Below, piece after piece: positions 8,753-15,867 of a stretch of 26,891 nt of DNA. The notes beneath the pieces were generated by a model that saw nothing but the letters and a program-made list of their open reading frames with translations, did no database searches and was not told the origin of the DNA. The first letter of the stretch is position 1, and every line of letters starts with the position of its first letter. The stretch is from an uncultured Lachnospiraceae bacterium (GTDB lineage Bacteria > Bacillota > Clostridia > Lachnospirales > Lachnospiraceae). Made by a program: the position numbers and the translations under genes. The DNA lies in the NCBI GenBank assembly GCA_947628025.1, contig CANQYH010000006.1:1-26891 (forward strand), read 5' to 3'.

Positions 8753-8757
8753 TACAA
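8730..8757 (-). promoter_or_regulatory. Sigma-A promoter of ddl-murI operon
   Basis: Minus strand TTGTAA (8752-8757), 16-nt spacer, perfect TATAAT (8730-8735) preceded by TGG (extended -10). It shares nearly the same 28 bp with the sigma-F-like promoter reading the other way into spoIIR. Confidence 0.65.
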
Positions 8758-8779
8758 TCAAAAAGGAGGATAATTTTCG

Positions 8780-9841
8780 ATGAAACAAAAACGTGAACTG
8801 ACGCTTTCCGCCGCCTGCTTCCTGATGGCGCTTCTGTGTACCGCCGTGTGGCTCGGCCGGAAAAATGAAGACCTGGCCGACCGGATCTCCCCCGCGCTCC
8901 TGCGCTTCCATGTCCTGGCCAACAGCAACTCCCGCCGGGACCAGGAACTGAAAGCCGGAGTCAAAAGCCTGCTGCTGGAAGAACTGAACTCGGTCCTCGC
9001 GGAGCTGGCGGAAAATGCTTCCGGCGCGGGGGCAGATGCCGGCGCGTCTTTGGATGTCCTGACGCCGGAGCCAGAGCCTGTCTATTCCAAGCTCGTATAT
9101 GGCGGCGCAGAGTCACAGTCCGGTCTTGTATACGATGGTGCAGAGCTACAATCCGATTCCGCATACGGCAGCACAGATTCATGGTCTGGTCTCGTACACA
9201 GCAGCGCAAATTTCCAGTCCGATCCCATATATAGCAGCGCAGACTCCCGGTCCAATCTCTCATGCAGCAGCGCAGACTCCTGGTCCGGTCCTGCATACAG
9301 AGGTGCAGATATCTGGTCTGATCCCGTATACAACGGCACAGAGTCACGGTCCAAGCTCGTATACGGTGGCACAGAGCCCTGGTCCGATCCCGCATACGGC
9401 AGCACAGATTCCCGCTCCGCCTCACCCGTCCACGACGCCCCAGGCATAAAATCCGCCCTCTGCGAATACATCACACTGCACTGTGAAACCCTGGAAGCCC
9501 AGGTCTCCGCTTACCTGCGCGGCCGGGGCTGCAGCGACCCGGTCCGGATCGAAATCGCCCGCAGCCATTTTCCCACCAAATATTACGGGGATATCATGCT
9601 GCCCGCCGGTACCTACGACACCGTCAAGGTCACGCTGGGGCAGGGCCGGGGCAGGAACTGGTGGTGCCTCCTCTATCCGCGGCTCTGTTTCCTGGACGCC
9701 GCCTGCGCGGTCGTTCCCGAGGAATCAAAAACAGAGCTCCAGGTCCTGCTGGATGAAGAGGACTATGAAGCTCTGATCGACGACAGAGATCAAAAAATAT
9801 GCGTACGGTTCCGGCTGCTGGACTGGCTGCTGGGCGTCTGA
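8780..9841 (+). CDS. spoIIR: Stage II sporulation protein R with internal repeat array
   Basis: SpoIIR is secreted from the forespore and triggers SpoIIGA to process pro-sigma-E in the mother cell. The N-terminus has a hydrophobic signal/anchor segment (about 8-25), then the family motif FHVLANSNSRRDQELK (43-58). The C-terminal half has HFPTKYYGDIMLPAGTY (263-279), a GQGRGRNWWC block (287-296) and a Cys-containing LCFLDAACAVVPE. Family members are usually about 200-250 residues; this one is 353. Residues 105-214 are ten 11-residue repeats inserted between the two conserved halves (see the repeat entry). Both halves are in frame and intact, so the protein may still work. ATG 8780 follows AAAAGGAGGA. 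The last 52 bp overlap the antisense TetR remnant. Confidence 0.92.
   Translation: MKQKRELTLSAACFLMALLCTAVWLGRKNEDLADRISPALLRFHVLANSNSRRDQELKAGVKSLLLEELNSVLAELAENASGAGADAGASLDVLTPEPEPVYSKLVYGGAESQSGLVYDGAELQSDSAYGSTDSWSGLVHSSANFQSDPIYSSADSRSNLSCSSADSWSGPAYRGADIWSDPVYNGTESRSKLVYGGTEPWSDPAYGSTDSRSASPVHDAPGIKSALCEYITLHCETLEAQVSAYLRGRGCSDPVRIEIARSHFPTKYYGDIMLPAGTYDTVKVTLGQGRGRNWWCLLYPRLCFLDAACAVVPEESKTELQVLLDEEDYEALIDDRDQKICVRFRLLDWLLGV
9092..9421 (+). repeat. Ten-unit 33-bp coding minisatellite inside spoIIR
   Basis: Ten consecutive 33-bp units begin at 9092, 9125, 9158, 9191, 9224, 9257, 9290, 9323, 9356 and 9389 with no indels between them. Each encodes 11 residues of the pattern [LP]-[VA]-Y-[GS]-[GS]-[AT]-[DE]-S-[QWR]-S-[GDK]. 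The shared DNA core is roughly GTATACGGCAGCACAG followed by a TCC-rich tail. Units differ from each other by several substitutions, many of them non-synonymous, so the array is not newly made. Because 33 is divisible by three and the unit has few stop triplets, other frames on both strands are also open across the array. Confidence 0.95.
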
Positions 9842-10218
9842 CGCTGCGCCTGGTCCCTCCTGCCTCCGTTCGCCAGACAGAACTCCGAAAGCGTGCTGAC
9901 CAGCAGCAGCGCCGCTATTTTCAGGACGGCCGCAACCGCCTCATCGGACGGATCGCAGAAACGCGAACGGTCTATCCCGGCCATCAGCCACTTATGCGCT
10001 TCCTCGCCGCAGCCGCAGTCCTCCTGTCCCGACAGGCAGCTCTTAAAGGGGGCCGGATACAAAACCAGATTTCGATGCAGGTTGAACAGATTATTGCTCC
10101 GGCAGAAATCGTTCCACTGCCGCTTGGCGCCCCACAATATAAAAGCCTGAAGATCGCGCTTATCCTCGAAATACGTATAAAAGCAAGCTTGAAACAACTC
10201 CCGGCCGTCCCCGGACAT
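9790..10218 (-). pseudogene. TetR-family regulator lacking its DNA-binding N-terminus (remnant)
   Basis: The reading frame encodes about 142 residues. Near its start it has CFYTYFEDKRDLQAF, which matches the end of the TetR helix-turn-helix and the following helix (family pattern: FYxYFxxKxxL). The 30 or so residues that should precede it, including helices 1 and 2, are absent; only about 10 unrelated residues lie between ATG 10218 and the motif. The C-terminal half is mostly helical and has the look of a TetR ligand domain (AVAAVLKIAALLLVSTLSEF). There is no good ribosome site; TTG 10230 is an alternative start. The 3' end runs 52 bp into the end of spoIIR on the opposite strand. I infer a deletion of the 5' part. 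It could instead be a short, functional protein, but it could not bind DNA in the usual way. Confidence 0.5.
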
Positions 10219-10235
10219 TTCCGCACGCAAAAAAG

Positions 10236-10271
10236 TGACAAACTGTCATTCCGTATAATGACAGCCTGTCA
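10236..10271. promoter_or_regulatory. Twin palindromic operators of TetR type
   Basis: Two 13-bp palindromes, TGACA-AAC-TGTCA (10236-10248) and TGACA-GCC-TGTCA (10259-10271), lie 23 bp apart centre to centre. Together with flanking AAAG/CTTT they form a larger inverted repeat (10232-10275). A TATAAT (10254-10259, plus) and, on the minus strand, a TTAACA-17-TATACG pair fall inside, so binding would block transcription toward the TetR remnant. The form TGACA-N3-TGTCA is typical of TetR-family sites. Confidence 0.6.
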
Positions 10272-10361
10272 CTTTGTTAATGCAGCCGCCGGATAATTTA
10301 TACAATTTTAATTTCTGCCCTTATCCGCCGGCCCATGCGGACAAAGGAACCGCCGGATCCC

Positions 10362-11039
10362 TTACCGCTCGCTCTCTTTGATGTTCCGGGAAACGGTGAT
10401 CTCCTGGTTGTCGATGTGCTCCCGCATGGCCTCCTTGGCCTCGGCCACATGGCGGGCGCAGATCGCCTTGTAAATATTGTCGTGCTCGATCAGCAGGATA
10501 CGGCGCTTGTCGGCGTCCTTTATGTATTCCAGGCGGTAGCGGTACATCTGCTCGCGAAGATTGTTAAGGATCTGGACCAGCCGCTCATTGCCGGTGCCGC
10601 GGTAGATCACGTCGTGGAAGCTCTCGTCCGTCTCCGCCATCTCCATGATATCGCCGTGCGCCACCGCCCTCGCGAACACTTCTTTCGCCTCCGACAGCTC
10701 CGCGATCTGCTCCTCACTCATGCGCTGGCAGGCCAGTTCCGTCGCCAACTCCTCCAGAGAACGGCGCACCTCCAGCACGTCCCGCAGGCTCTTCGCGGAA
10801 ATCCTGGCCACCTCCGTGCCCTTGCGCGGGATCATCAGCACCAGCCCCTCCAGCTCCAGCTTGCGGATCGCCTCGCGGATCGGAGTGCGGCTGACCCCCA
10901 GGCGGTCCGCCAGTTGAATCTCCATCAGCCGCTCGCCCGGCGCCAGCTCCCCTCTCAGGATCGCCTGCCGCAATGTGTTGAATACCACATCCCGCAGCGG
11001 CAGATATTCGTTCATCGTCACGTTCAGATTGTACTCCAT
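10362..11039 (-). CDS. GntR-family transcriptional regulator (FadR/FCD subfamily)
   Basis: 225 residues. The N-terminal winged helix-turn-helix (about 8-75) has the GntR signature LRQAILRGELAPGERLME and LGVSRTPIREAIRKLELEGLV. The C-terminal part is the helical FCD effector domain, with an Asp/His metal-site pattern including DESFHDVIYRGTGN and EHDNIYKAICARH. FCD regulators usually sense small organic acids or amino acid-derived ligands; the ligand cannot be read from the sequence. I prefer ATG 11039 (MEYNLNV), which has GGAG six nt upstream, over ATG 11051, whose AAAGG is too close. It follows ispE by 24 nt and must be cotranscribed, an arrangement that ties its level to the ispE promoter and suggests autoregulation at that promoter. 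Confidence 0.9.
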   Translation of the reverse strand: MEYNLNVTMNEYLPLRDVVFNTLRQAILRGELAPGERLMEIQLADRLGVSRTPIREAIRKLELEGLVLMIPRKGTEVARISAKSLRDVLEVRRSLEELATELACQRMSEEQIAELSEAKEVFARAVAHGDIMEMAETDESFHDVIYRGTGNERLVQILNNLREQMYRYRLEYIKDADKRRILLIEHDNIYKAICARHVAEAKEAMREHIDNQEITVSRNIKESER

Positions 11040-11063
11040 ACCGTTCTCCATCCTTTGTCTATT

Positions 11064-11951
11064 TCATTTTCTATTATATAAGCTGGTCAGATACACCTGC
11101 CTGGCAAATTGTGTTCCCCTGCCGTACCGCATCCGCTCGTAGGCCGCCGCCGCTGCCCGCGGATCCGAAAACAGACCGAACACCGTCGGCCCGCTGCCGC
11201 TCATCATCGCGTTCAGCGCCCCGGATTCCAGCATCAGCTTCCGGATCTCCCCGATCTCCGGATGTTCCGGAACCGTCACTGTCTCCAGTACATTTCCCAT
11301 CCTGGCCGCTACTCCCCGCAGGTCCTGACGCCGGATCGCCTCCACCATGCCGTCCACATCCGGGTGCTGCTCTGCGGTAAGCCGGTCTGCGTGAAGATTC
11401 TCATATACGCTCTTCGTCGAGACGCTGACCGCCGGTTTCGCGATCAGTACCTGGCACTGGGGCATGGGCGGAAGCGGCGTCAGCTTCTCGCCGATCCCCT
11501 CGCAGAGCGCCGTTCCACGCATCACGCAGTACGGCACGTCCGCCCCGATCTTCGCGCCCCGCCGCTGCAGCTCCTCCAGGGACAGACCCAGGCCGAACAT
11601 CTTATTTACCCCGTAAAGCACCGCGGCCGCGTCGCTGCTGCCTCCGGCCATCCCTGCCGCCACCGGTATGTATTTCTTCAGCCGGATATGTACGCCTCCT
11701 GAAACCGCAAACTCTTTCATCAGGAGATCGGCCGCCTTGTAAACCAGATTGCTCTCATTGACCGGCAGATAATACAGATTCGTCTCCACCGTGATCCCCG
11801 GCTGCTCCCGGCGGATCAGATCGATCTGGTCGTATAGTCCCACGGTCTGCATGATCATGCGGACCTCATGATAACCATCCGCCCGCCTGCCCAATACGTC
11901 CAGGGCCAGATTCACTTTTGCGTAAGCCCTGAGGCTCAAATGCTTGATCAT
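11064..11951 (-). CDS. ispE: 4-diphosphocytidyl-2-C-methyl-D-erythritol kinase
   Basis: GHMP-family kinase that phosphorylates CDP-methylerythritol in the MEP pathway of isoprenoid synthesis; cytoplasmic. 295 residues, normal length. The N-terminal AYAKVNLALDVLGRRADGYHE and the glycine-rich ATP loop PVAAGMAGGSSDAAAVL are clear, and the C-terminal GHMP motif AMMSGSGPTVFGLF is present. The start at 11951 has AGGAGAG at good distance. Leading gene of an ispE-gntR unit. No anomaly seen. Confidence 0.97.
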   Translation of the reverse strand: MIKHLSLRAYAKVNLALDVLGRRADGYHEVRMIMQTVGLYDQIDLIRREQPGITVETNLYYLPVNESNLVYKAADLLMKEFAVSGGVHIRLKKYIPVAAGMAGGSSDAAAVLYGVNKMFGLGLSLEELQRRGAKIGADVPYCVMRGTALCEGIGEKLTPLPPMPQCQVLIAKPAVSVSTKSVYENLHADRLTAEQHPDVDGMVEAIRRQDLRGVAARMGNVLETVTVPEHPEIGEIRKLMLESGALNAMMSGSGPTVFGLFSDPRAAAAAYERMRYGRGTQFARQVYLTSLYNRK

Positions 11952-12049
11952 CCTATCTCTCCTGTCTGACGTATATTCCCCGTCCCGCGCCTGCTCTGCG
12001 TAACTTCTGCGTTCTTTTCTTTATGTATACTGTCTATTGTATACTGTAT

Positions 12050-12077
12050 ATTATATACTGCACACAGTATTTTTCAA
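12050..12077 (-). promoter_or_regulatory. ispE-gntR promoter with palindromic and direct-repeat operator candidates
   Basis: Minus strand TTGAAA (12072-12077), 16-nt spacer, TATAAT (12050-12055). The spacer is filled by the perfect palindrome ATACTG-CACA-CAGTAT (12055-12070, plus-strand reading). Just downstream of the -10 (12024-12047) the plus-strand motif GTATACTGT occurs twice, 15 bp apart. Such sites in the core promoter would suit repression, plausibly by the GntR protein of the same operon; that link is inference. Confidence 0.6.
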
Positions 12078-12326
12078 GTCCTTTTCTCATTAAAAATCGA
12101 TGTTTTTCTCTTTTCAAAATCCCTTTTTCGTCTGATTTTATCTATTTTTCACGCGTTTTCCAAACTTTTTCCATGAATTTATGAATAACTTTCCCTGCCC
12201 CATCTGAATTTTCATTTCAACACGCAGTTCTGTATGATGCGGCCGCTTTATGAAATTAAGAGTGCATAATAAAAAGTCCCTTTGAGACTGTGATCCCTCA
12301 AAACAAGAAATAATCCCCGGCTCCGG
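12078..12326. other. AT-rich intergenic stretch, no gene found
   Basis: Between the ispE promoter and the LytTR gene. It is much richer in A and T than its surroundings. The open frames are short and lack ribosome sites. A weak hairpin (GTCCC-TTT-GAGAC, 12279-12291) is followed by a T run on the minus strand, but there is no transcript it would obviously end. Confidence 0.5.
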
Positions 12327-12371
12327 CCCATAAAAGCCCATAAAAAATCCGTGATACGCCGGCCCATAAAA
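12327..12371 (+). repeat. Three direct GCCCATAAAA repeats upstream of the regulator promoter
   Basis: The 10-bp sequence GCCCATAAAA occurs exactly at 12327-12336, 12337-12346 and 12362-12371. The last copy ends 12 bp before the -35 box of the LytTR regulator promoter. They could be binding sites for an activator, but they do not resemble the repeats in front of the ABC genes. Confidence 0.55.
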
Positions 12372-12383
12372 CCTCCCCGTTCC

Positions 12384-12412
12384 TTGATTTCGCCGCGGGA
12401 CTCTGCTATAAT
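12384..12412 (+). promoter_or_regulatory. Sigma-A promoter of the two-component genes
   Basis: TTGATT (12384-12389), 17-nt spacer, perfect TATAAT (12407-12412). The ribosome site AAAGGAGGT (12429-12437) and ATG 12442 follow closely. Confidence 0.75.
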
Positions 12413-12441
12413 CATCCCATCACGCCGAAAGGAGGTCCTCC

Positions 12442-13134
12442 ATGCTGACCGCAACACTCTGCGACGACAATGCGCAGGAACGCGCTTCCATAAAACGTCT
12501 CGTTCTCGACTGGTCCCGGCAGACGGGGACGGAACTTCGCGTGTCCGAATTTTCCTCTGCGGAAGCGTTCCTGTTTTCCTGCGAGACCGCTCCCGACATT
12601 CTTCTTTTAGATATCGAAATGCAGGGAAAATCCGGCGTCGACCTGGCAAAAGAGCTGCGCGCAGGCGGCTGCCGCTCGGAGATCATCTTCATCACCTCCC
12701 ACTTCGAGTTTTACGGCGAGGGCTACGAGGTCGACGCCCTGCACTATCTGATCAAGCCCGTATCTCCCCAAAAACTTTCGGAGGTGCTGGACAAGGCCGC
12801 GGCGCGCCGGGCCCTGAAACCGCCGTCCATCGTCATACGGAGCGAGGGCGAGACGGTAAAACTCTGCGAAAGCGATATCCTCTACCTGGAAGCGTTTCTG
12901 CACTATGTCAGCATTTACGCCGCCGGCAGAGAATACCGCGTAAAAGAACCGCTTTCCGCGATCGCTTCCCGCCTTTCGGACGATTTCTACCGCACGCACC
13001 GCAGCTACGTCGTCTCGCTGAAAAAGATCACGCGGATCTCCCGCGGTTCGGTGACGCTGGAAAACGGCGCGGAGGTTCCTCTGGCGAGAGGAAAATACGA
13101 CGACATTCACCGCGCTTTTATAGAGAGGGTATAG
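12442..13134 (+). CDS. LytTR-family response regulator (AgrA/VirR-like)
   Basis: 230 residues. The receiver domain (1-120) has the acidic pair D8/D9, phospho-acceptor D57 in LLLDIEM, T85 and K105 in YLIKPVS, all standard. The C-terminal LytTR domain (about 128-227) shows DILYLEAFLHYVSIY and FYRTHRSYVVSLKKI, typical of this beta-type DNA-binding fold. LytTR proteins bind pairs of 9-12 bp direct repeats one or two helical turns apart and usually activate transcription. Such a pair lies at 13792-13826, in front of the ABC genes. It is followed three nt later by its presumed kinase. Confidence 0.93.
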   Translation: MLTATLCDDNAQERASIKRLVLDWSRQTGTELRVSEFSSAEAFLFSCETAPDILLLDIEMQGKSGVDLAKELRAGGCRSEIIFITSHFEFYGEGYEVDALHYLIKPVSPQKLSEVLDKAAARRALKPPSIVIRSEGETVKLCESDILYLEAFLHYVSIYAAGREYRVKEPLSAIASRLSDDFYRTHRSYVVSLKKITRISRGSVTLENGAEVPLARGKYDDIHRAFIERV

Positions 13135-13137
13135 CCT

Positions 13138-13788
13138 ATGCTTAAAAGAACCTGGCTGAAACTGATGGAATATCAAACCGAACAGTCGGAACGGCATTTA
13201 AAGGAAGTCCGCGGCATCCACACGGAGATGCGCGGCTACAAGCACGATTTTCACCACCATCTGCAGGTACTCAGCAGCTATCTCGAGGCGGGCGAGCTGG
13301 ACCGCGCGCGGCAATACATCCGGGAGCTGGACGAAAAGCTTCAAAACGTCGACACGCTCCTGAAAACGGGCAACGTCTCGCTGGACGCGATCCTCTCCGC
13401 CAAGATCGCGCAGGCCAAGGCAGACGGCATCGCGGTCACGGTCAAGGTCAACGTCCCCGACCGGCTCCTGCTTTCCGACGTGGAACTGTCCGTCATCGTC
13501 GGAAACCTCCTGGACAATGCGATCGAAGCCTGCCTCGCCGCCGGCGGCGAGAAATTTATCCGCCTGTTTATGAACATCAAGGGCAATATGCTCTACTTTT
13601 CCATGTTAAATTCCTCCGGCGGCAAACTTCCCAAATCAGGGAGCCTGTTCCTGACCCGCAAGGGCGGCGCCCACGGGCTCGGGCTGCGGCGCGCCGAAGC
13701 GATCATCCAAAAGCATGGCGGCTGGGTCAAATACAACAGCGAGGACGGCGCGTTCACCTCTGAATTCCTGGTCCCCGCGATCCGATAA
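13138..13788 (+). CDS. Soluble GHKL histidine kinase (AgrC-like core without sensor domain)
   Basis: 216 residues, far shorter than AgrC-type kinases (about 400-450). Phospho-acceptor His36 lies in GYKHDFHHHLQVL, followed by a Spo0B-like helical dimerisation hairpin. The ATPase domain has the N box NLLDNAIEAC (123-132) and the G box GAHGLGLRRAE (177-187). No membrane segment or signal peptide is present, and the first 30 residues are a charged helix. The stop of the regulator gene and this ATG are separated by three nt, so translation is coupled. How it senses anything is unclear: it may respond to an intracellular cue or to the ABC transporter encoded next to it. It is a complete reading frame rather than an obvious truncation, because the start fits the operon spacing. 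Confidence 0.88.
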   Translation: MLKRTWLKLMEYQTEQSERHLKEVRGIHTEMRGYKHDFHHHLQVLSSYLEAGELDRARQYIRELDEKLQNVDTLLKTGNVSLDAILSAKIAQAKADGIAVTVKVNVPDRLLLSDVELSVIVGNLLDNAIEACLAAGGEKFIRLFMNIKGNMLYFSMLNSSGGKLPKSGSLFLTRKGGAHGLGLRRAEAIIQKHGGWVKYNSEDGAFTSEFLVPAIR

Positions 13789-13791
13789 AAT

Positions 13792-13859
13792 GCAATTCGT
13801 GCACGGTCCGACGCAATTCGTGCACGATTTTCTTTTTTCCGCAGAATTTATGCTACGAT
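13792..13859 (+). promoter_or_regulatory. LytTR-type direct repeats and promoter of the ABC transporter genes
   Basis: GCAATTCGTGCACG occurs exactly twice, at 13792-13805 and 13813-13826, a period of 21 bp or two helical turns. This is the geometry of LytTR binding sites. Downstream is an extended -10, TGC-TACGAT (TACGAT at 13854-13859), with no recognisable -35 at the right distance (13831-13836, TCTTTT), as expected for a promoter that needs an activator. The repeats end about 5 bp before that -35 position. The leader of about 150 nt to ATG 14017 includes a small hairpin AGACCC-TGGAGA-GGGTCT (13961-13978). Confidence 0.7.
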
Positions 13860-14016
13860 ATCCGCACAGGCAGAGCAGAACCCGCAGTTTTGCGCTTCGC
13901 CCTGCCGAAAGCCCCCGGAAAACTGTACCGATCCACAGTATCTCAAACCATATAGCACACAGACCCTGGAGAGGGTCTATAAACACTACTACTTTATAAT
14001 CGAGGAGATAACGGAA

Positions 14017-15867
14017 ATGCACTCAAAAAAGGACAAACCGAAGCCCTCCCACAGTCTTCTGTCCAACGGCGTGTGGTCGGCCCGGATGCTGATCCGGCAC
14101 GCGCCCGCCGCGTTCCTGCTCTACGCATTCGGCGTGCCCGTCAGCATCGCCGCCCAATATCTGGACATTTATCTTCCGTCGCTTGTCGTATCGGAAGTCA
14201 CGGCGGGACGGCCGCTTCGGCACGCGCTCCGGGCGGTCGGGGTCTGTATGCTCGCGGTCCTGATCCTGGATGCCCTGCAATCCACGTTCCTCTATCTGAA
14301 AGACGTGCAGACCGGTTTCTACCGCTGCCGTCTCCTGAGACTGACGGAAAAAAAGAGACTGACCATGTTCTATGAGACCCTGGAGCGCAAAGATGTGACC
14401 GACCTGGGAGAGCGCGCCGAAAAAGCCACATGGATGTATAACGGCGTACAGCCGGTTTCCGACATGGTCCGGAATTTCTTCGGGATCATCGAAAATGTCC
14501 TCGGATACCTGCTTTTCGGCACAGTGATCTCCTTTGTGAGCCCGTGGCTGCTGCCGCTTCTGACTCTCTCGCCGCTGGTGCAGATCTTCGCCCGGAAGCT
14601 TTATAACCAATGGGACCTGAAAACCCGCGCCGAACGCTCGGCCAACGACACCCGGCTCTGGTACTTGCTTACCATCCCCGCCGACTTTGCGGCAGGAAAG
14701 GACATACGGATCTACAGCATGGCCGGATGGCTGCGGGGGATCATGAAAGAGCTTACCCAAAACGACATGGGCTGGAGGCGGGAGGAAATGAAACACGCGG
14801 TCTGGACCTGGCTCCCCGAACTGTTTGTCATCCTGATCCGCGACAGCGGAGCCTACGCGCTCCTGATCTCGATGTATCTGAAAGGCGGGATGACCATCGA
14901 CCGTTTCGTGCTCTATTTCGCGGCGATCTCCTCCTTCGCAGGCTGGATCGACGGATTCATCCAGTGTTTCAACGGGATGCGCGCCGTCACCAACACCATC
15001 TGCGATTTTCGTGATTATGTAAACTATCCGGAACCGAAAGGGGAAGTCACGGCATATTCCCGCGACCACATGGCGAAAGCGCCCGAGATCCGGTTCGAAC
15101 AGGTGACCTACCGCTATCCGGGCGCGGAAGAAGACACGATCAAAAATCTCAGCTTTACGCTGCGCTCCGGAGAAAAGCTGGCGCTCGTGGGCCTAAACGG
15201 CGCGGGCAAGACCACGCTCGTCAAGCTCCTCTGCGGACTTTACCGCCCCACCTCCGGCAGGATCCTGATCGACGGCGCGCCCCAGACGGAATTTGACGCG
15301 GACGATTACTACCGGCTGTTCGCGCCGGTGTTCCAGGACGTGCGCACGGCGTTTTTCTCCCTTGCAGAAACCGTCTCGGGACGCCGTCTGGAGGATACCG
15401 ACACAGCGCTTGCCGAAAAATGTATGCGCGGCGCGGGACTCTCCGAAAAGCTTGACAGCCTGCCCGACGGCGTTTTCACCAGGCTTGACAAGCGCTTAAA
15501 CCGCGGCGGCGCCGAGCTTTCCGGCGGGGAGAAGCAAAAGCTCATGCTCGCCCGGGCGCTTTACAAAAACGCGCCGGTGCTGGTCCTGGACGAGCCCACC
15601 GCCGCCCTCGATCCCATTGCCGAGAGCAACATTTATAAAAAATACAACGAAATGTGCGAGAATAAGACCTCGGTCTTCATCTCCCACCGCCTGGCCTCGA
15701 CCGCGTTCTGCGACCGGATCCTTTTCCTTGACGGCGGCCGGATCGCCGAGGAGGGCAGCCATCGGGAACTTTTGAAAAAAGGCGGCCAGTATGCAAAACT
15801 GTTTGAGATCCAGAGCTGCTGGTACCGGGACGATTACAAAGGAGGTGCGGAAAATGACGCTTCGTGA
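14017..15867 (+). CDS. ABC exporter half-transporter, subunit 1
   Basis: 616 residues: a membrane domain (about 30-330, several hydrophobic segments) followed by an ATPase domain (357-600). Walker A GLNGAGKTT (392-400), Q-loop Q440, signature LSGGE (501-505), Walker B VLVLDEPT (521-528) and switch H557 (ISHR) are all consensus. A coupling-loop motif, GKDIRIYSMAGWL (227-239), recurs in the next gene. Start ATG 14017 follows GAGGAG. The 3' end overlaps the next gene by 14 nt, and the two products probably form a heterodimer. Half-transporters of this kind beside LytTR systems often move peptides or peptide-like toxins, but no peptide gene is visible here, so the substrate is open. Confidence 0.93.
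   Translation: MHSKKDKPKPSHSLLSNGVWSARMLIRHAPAAFLLYAFGVPVSIAAQYLDIYLPSLVVSEVTAGRPLRHALRAVGVCMLAVLILDALQSTFLYLKDVQTGFYRCRLLRLTEKKRLTMFYETLERKDVTDLGERAEKATWMYNGVQPVSDMVRNFFGIIENVLGYLLFGTVISFVSPWLLPLLTLSPLVQIFARKLYNQWDLKTRAERSANDTRLWYLLTIPADFAAGKDIRIYSMAGWLRGIMKELTQNDMGWRREEMKHAVWTWLPELFVILIRDSGAYALLISMYLKGGMTIDRFVLYFAAISSFAGWIDGFIQCFNGMRAVTNTICDFRDYVNYPEPKGEVTAYSRDHMAKAPEIRFEQVTYRYPGAEEDTIKNLSFTLRSGEKLALVGLNGAGKTTLVKLLCGLYRPTSGRILIDGAPQTEFDADDYYRLFAPVFQDVRTAFFSLAETVSGRRLEDTDTALAEKCMRGAGLSEKLDSLPDGVFTRLDKRLNRGGAELSGGEKQKLMLARALYKNAPVLVLDEPTAALDPIAESNIYKKYNEMCENKTSVFISHRLASTAFCDRILFLDGGRIAEEGSHRELLKKGGQYAKLFEIQSCWYRDDYKGGAENDAS

Noticed and set aside
7568..8773. Long plus-strand open frame opposite ddl
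   Set aside because: Antisense shadow of ddl; no domain and no ribosome site.
8961..9474. Open frames on both strands across the spoIIR repeat array
   Set aside because: They follow from a 33-bp unit with no stop codons in several frames; spoIIR is the frame with conserved domains on both sides.
12138..12341. Possible 67-residue protein on the minus strand upstream of the LytTR gene
   Set aside because: No ribosome site before its ATG, which lies inside the GCCCATAAAA repeats, and no family resemblance.
13849..13999. Possible short peptide gene in the leader before the ABC genes
   Set aside because: The ATG lies within the predicted -10 element and has no ribosome site; the translated sequence has no leader-peptide character.
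13995..14000. TATAAT just before the first ABC gene
   Set aside because: It sits almost on the ribosome site, leaving no room for a transcript start upstream of it, and has no -35 box at 16-18 nt.
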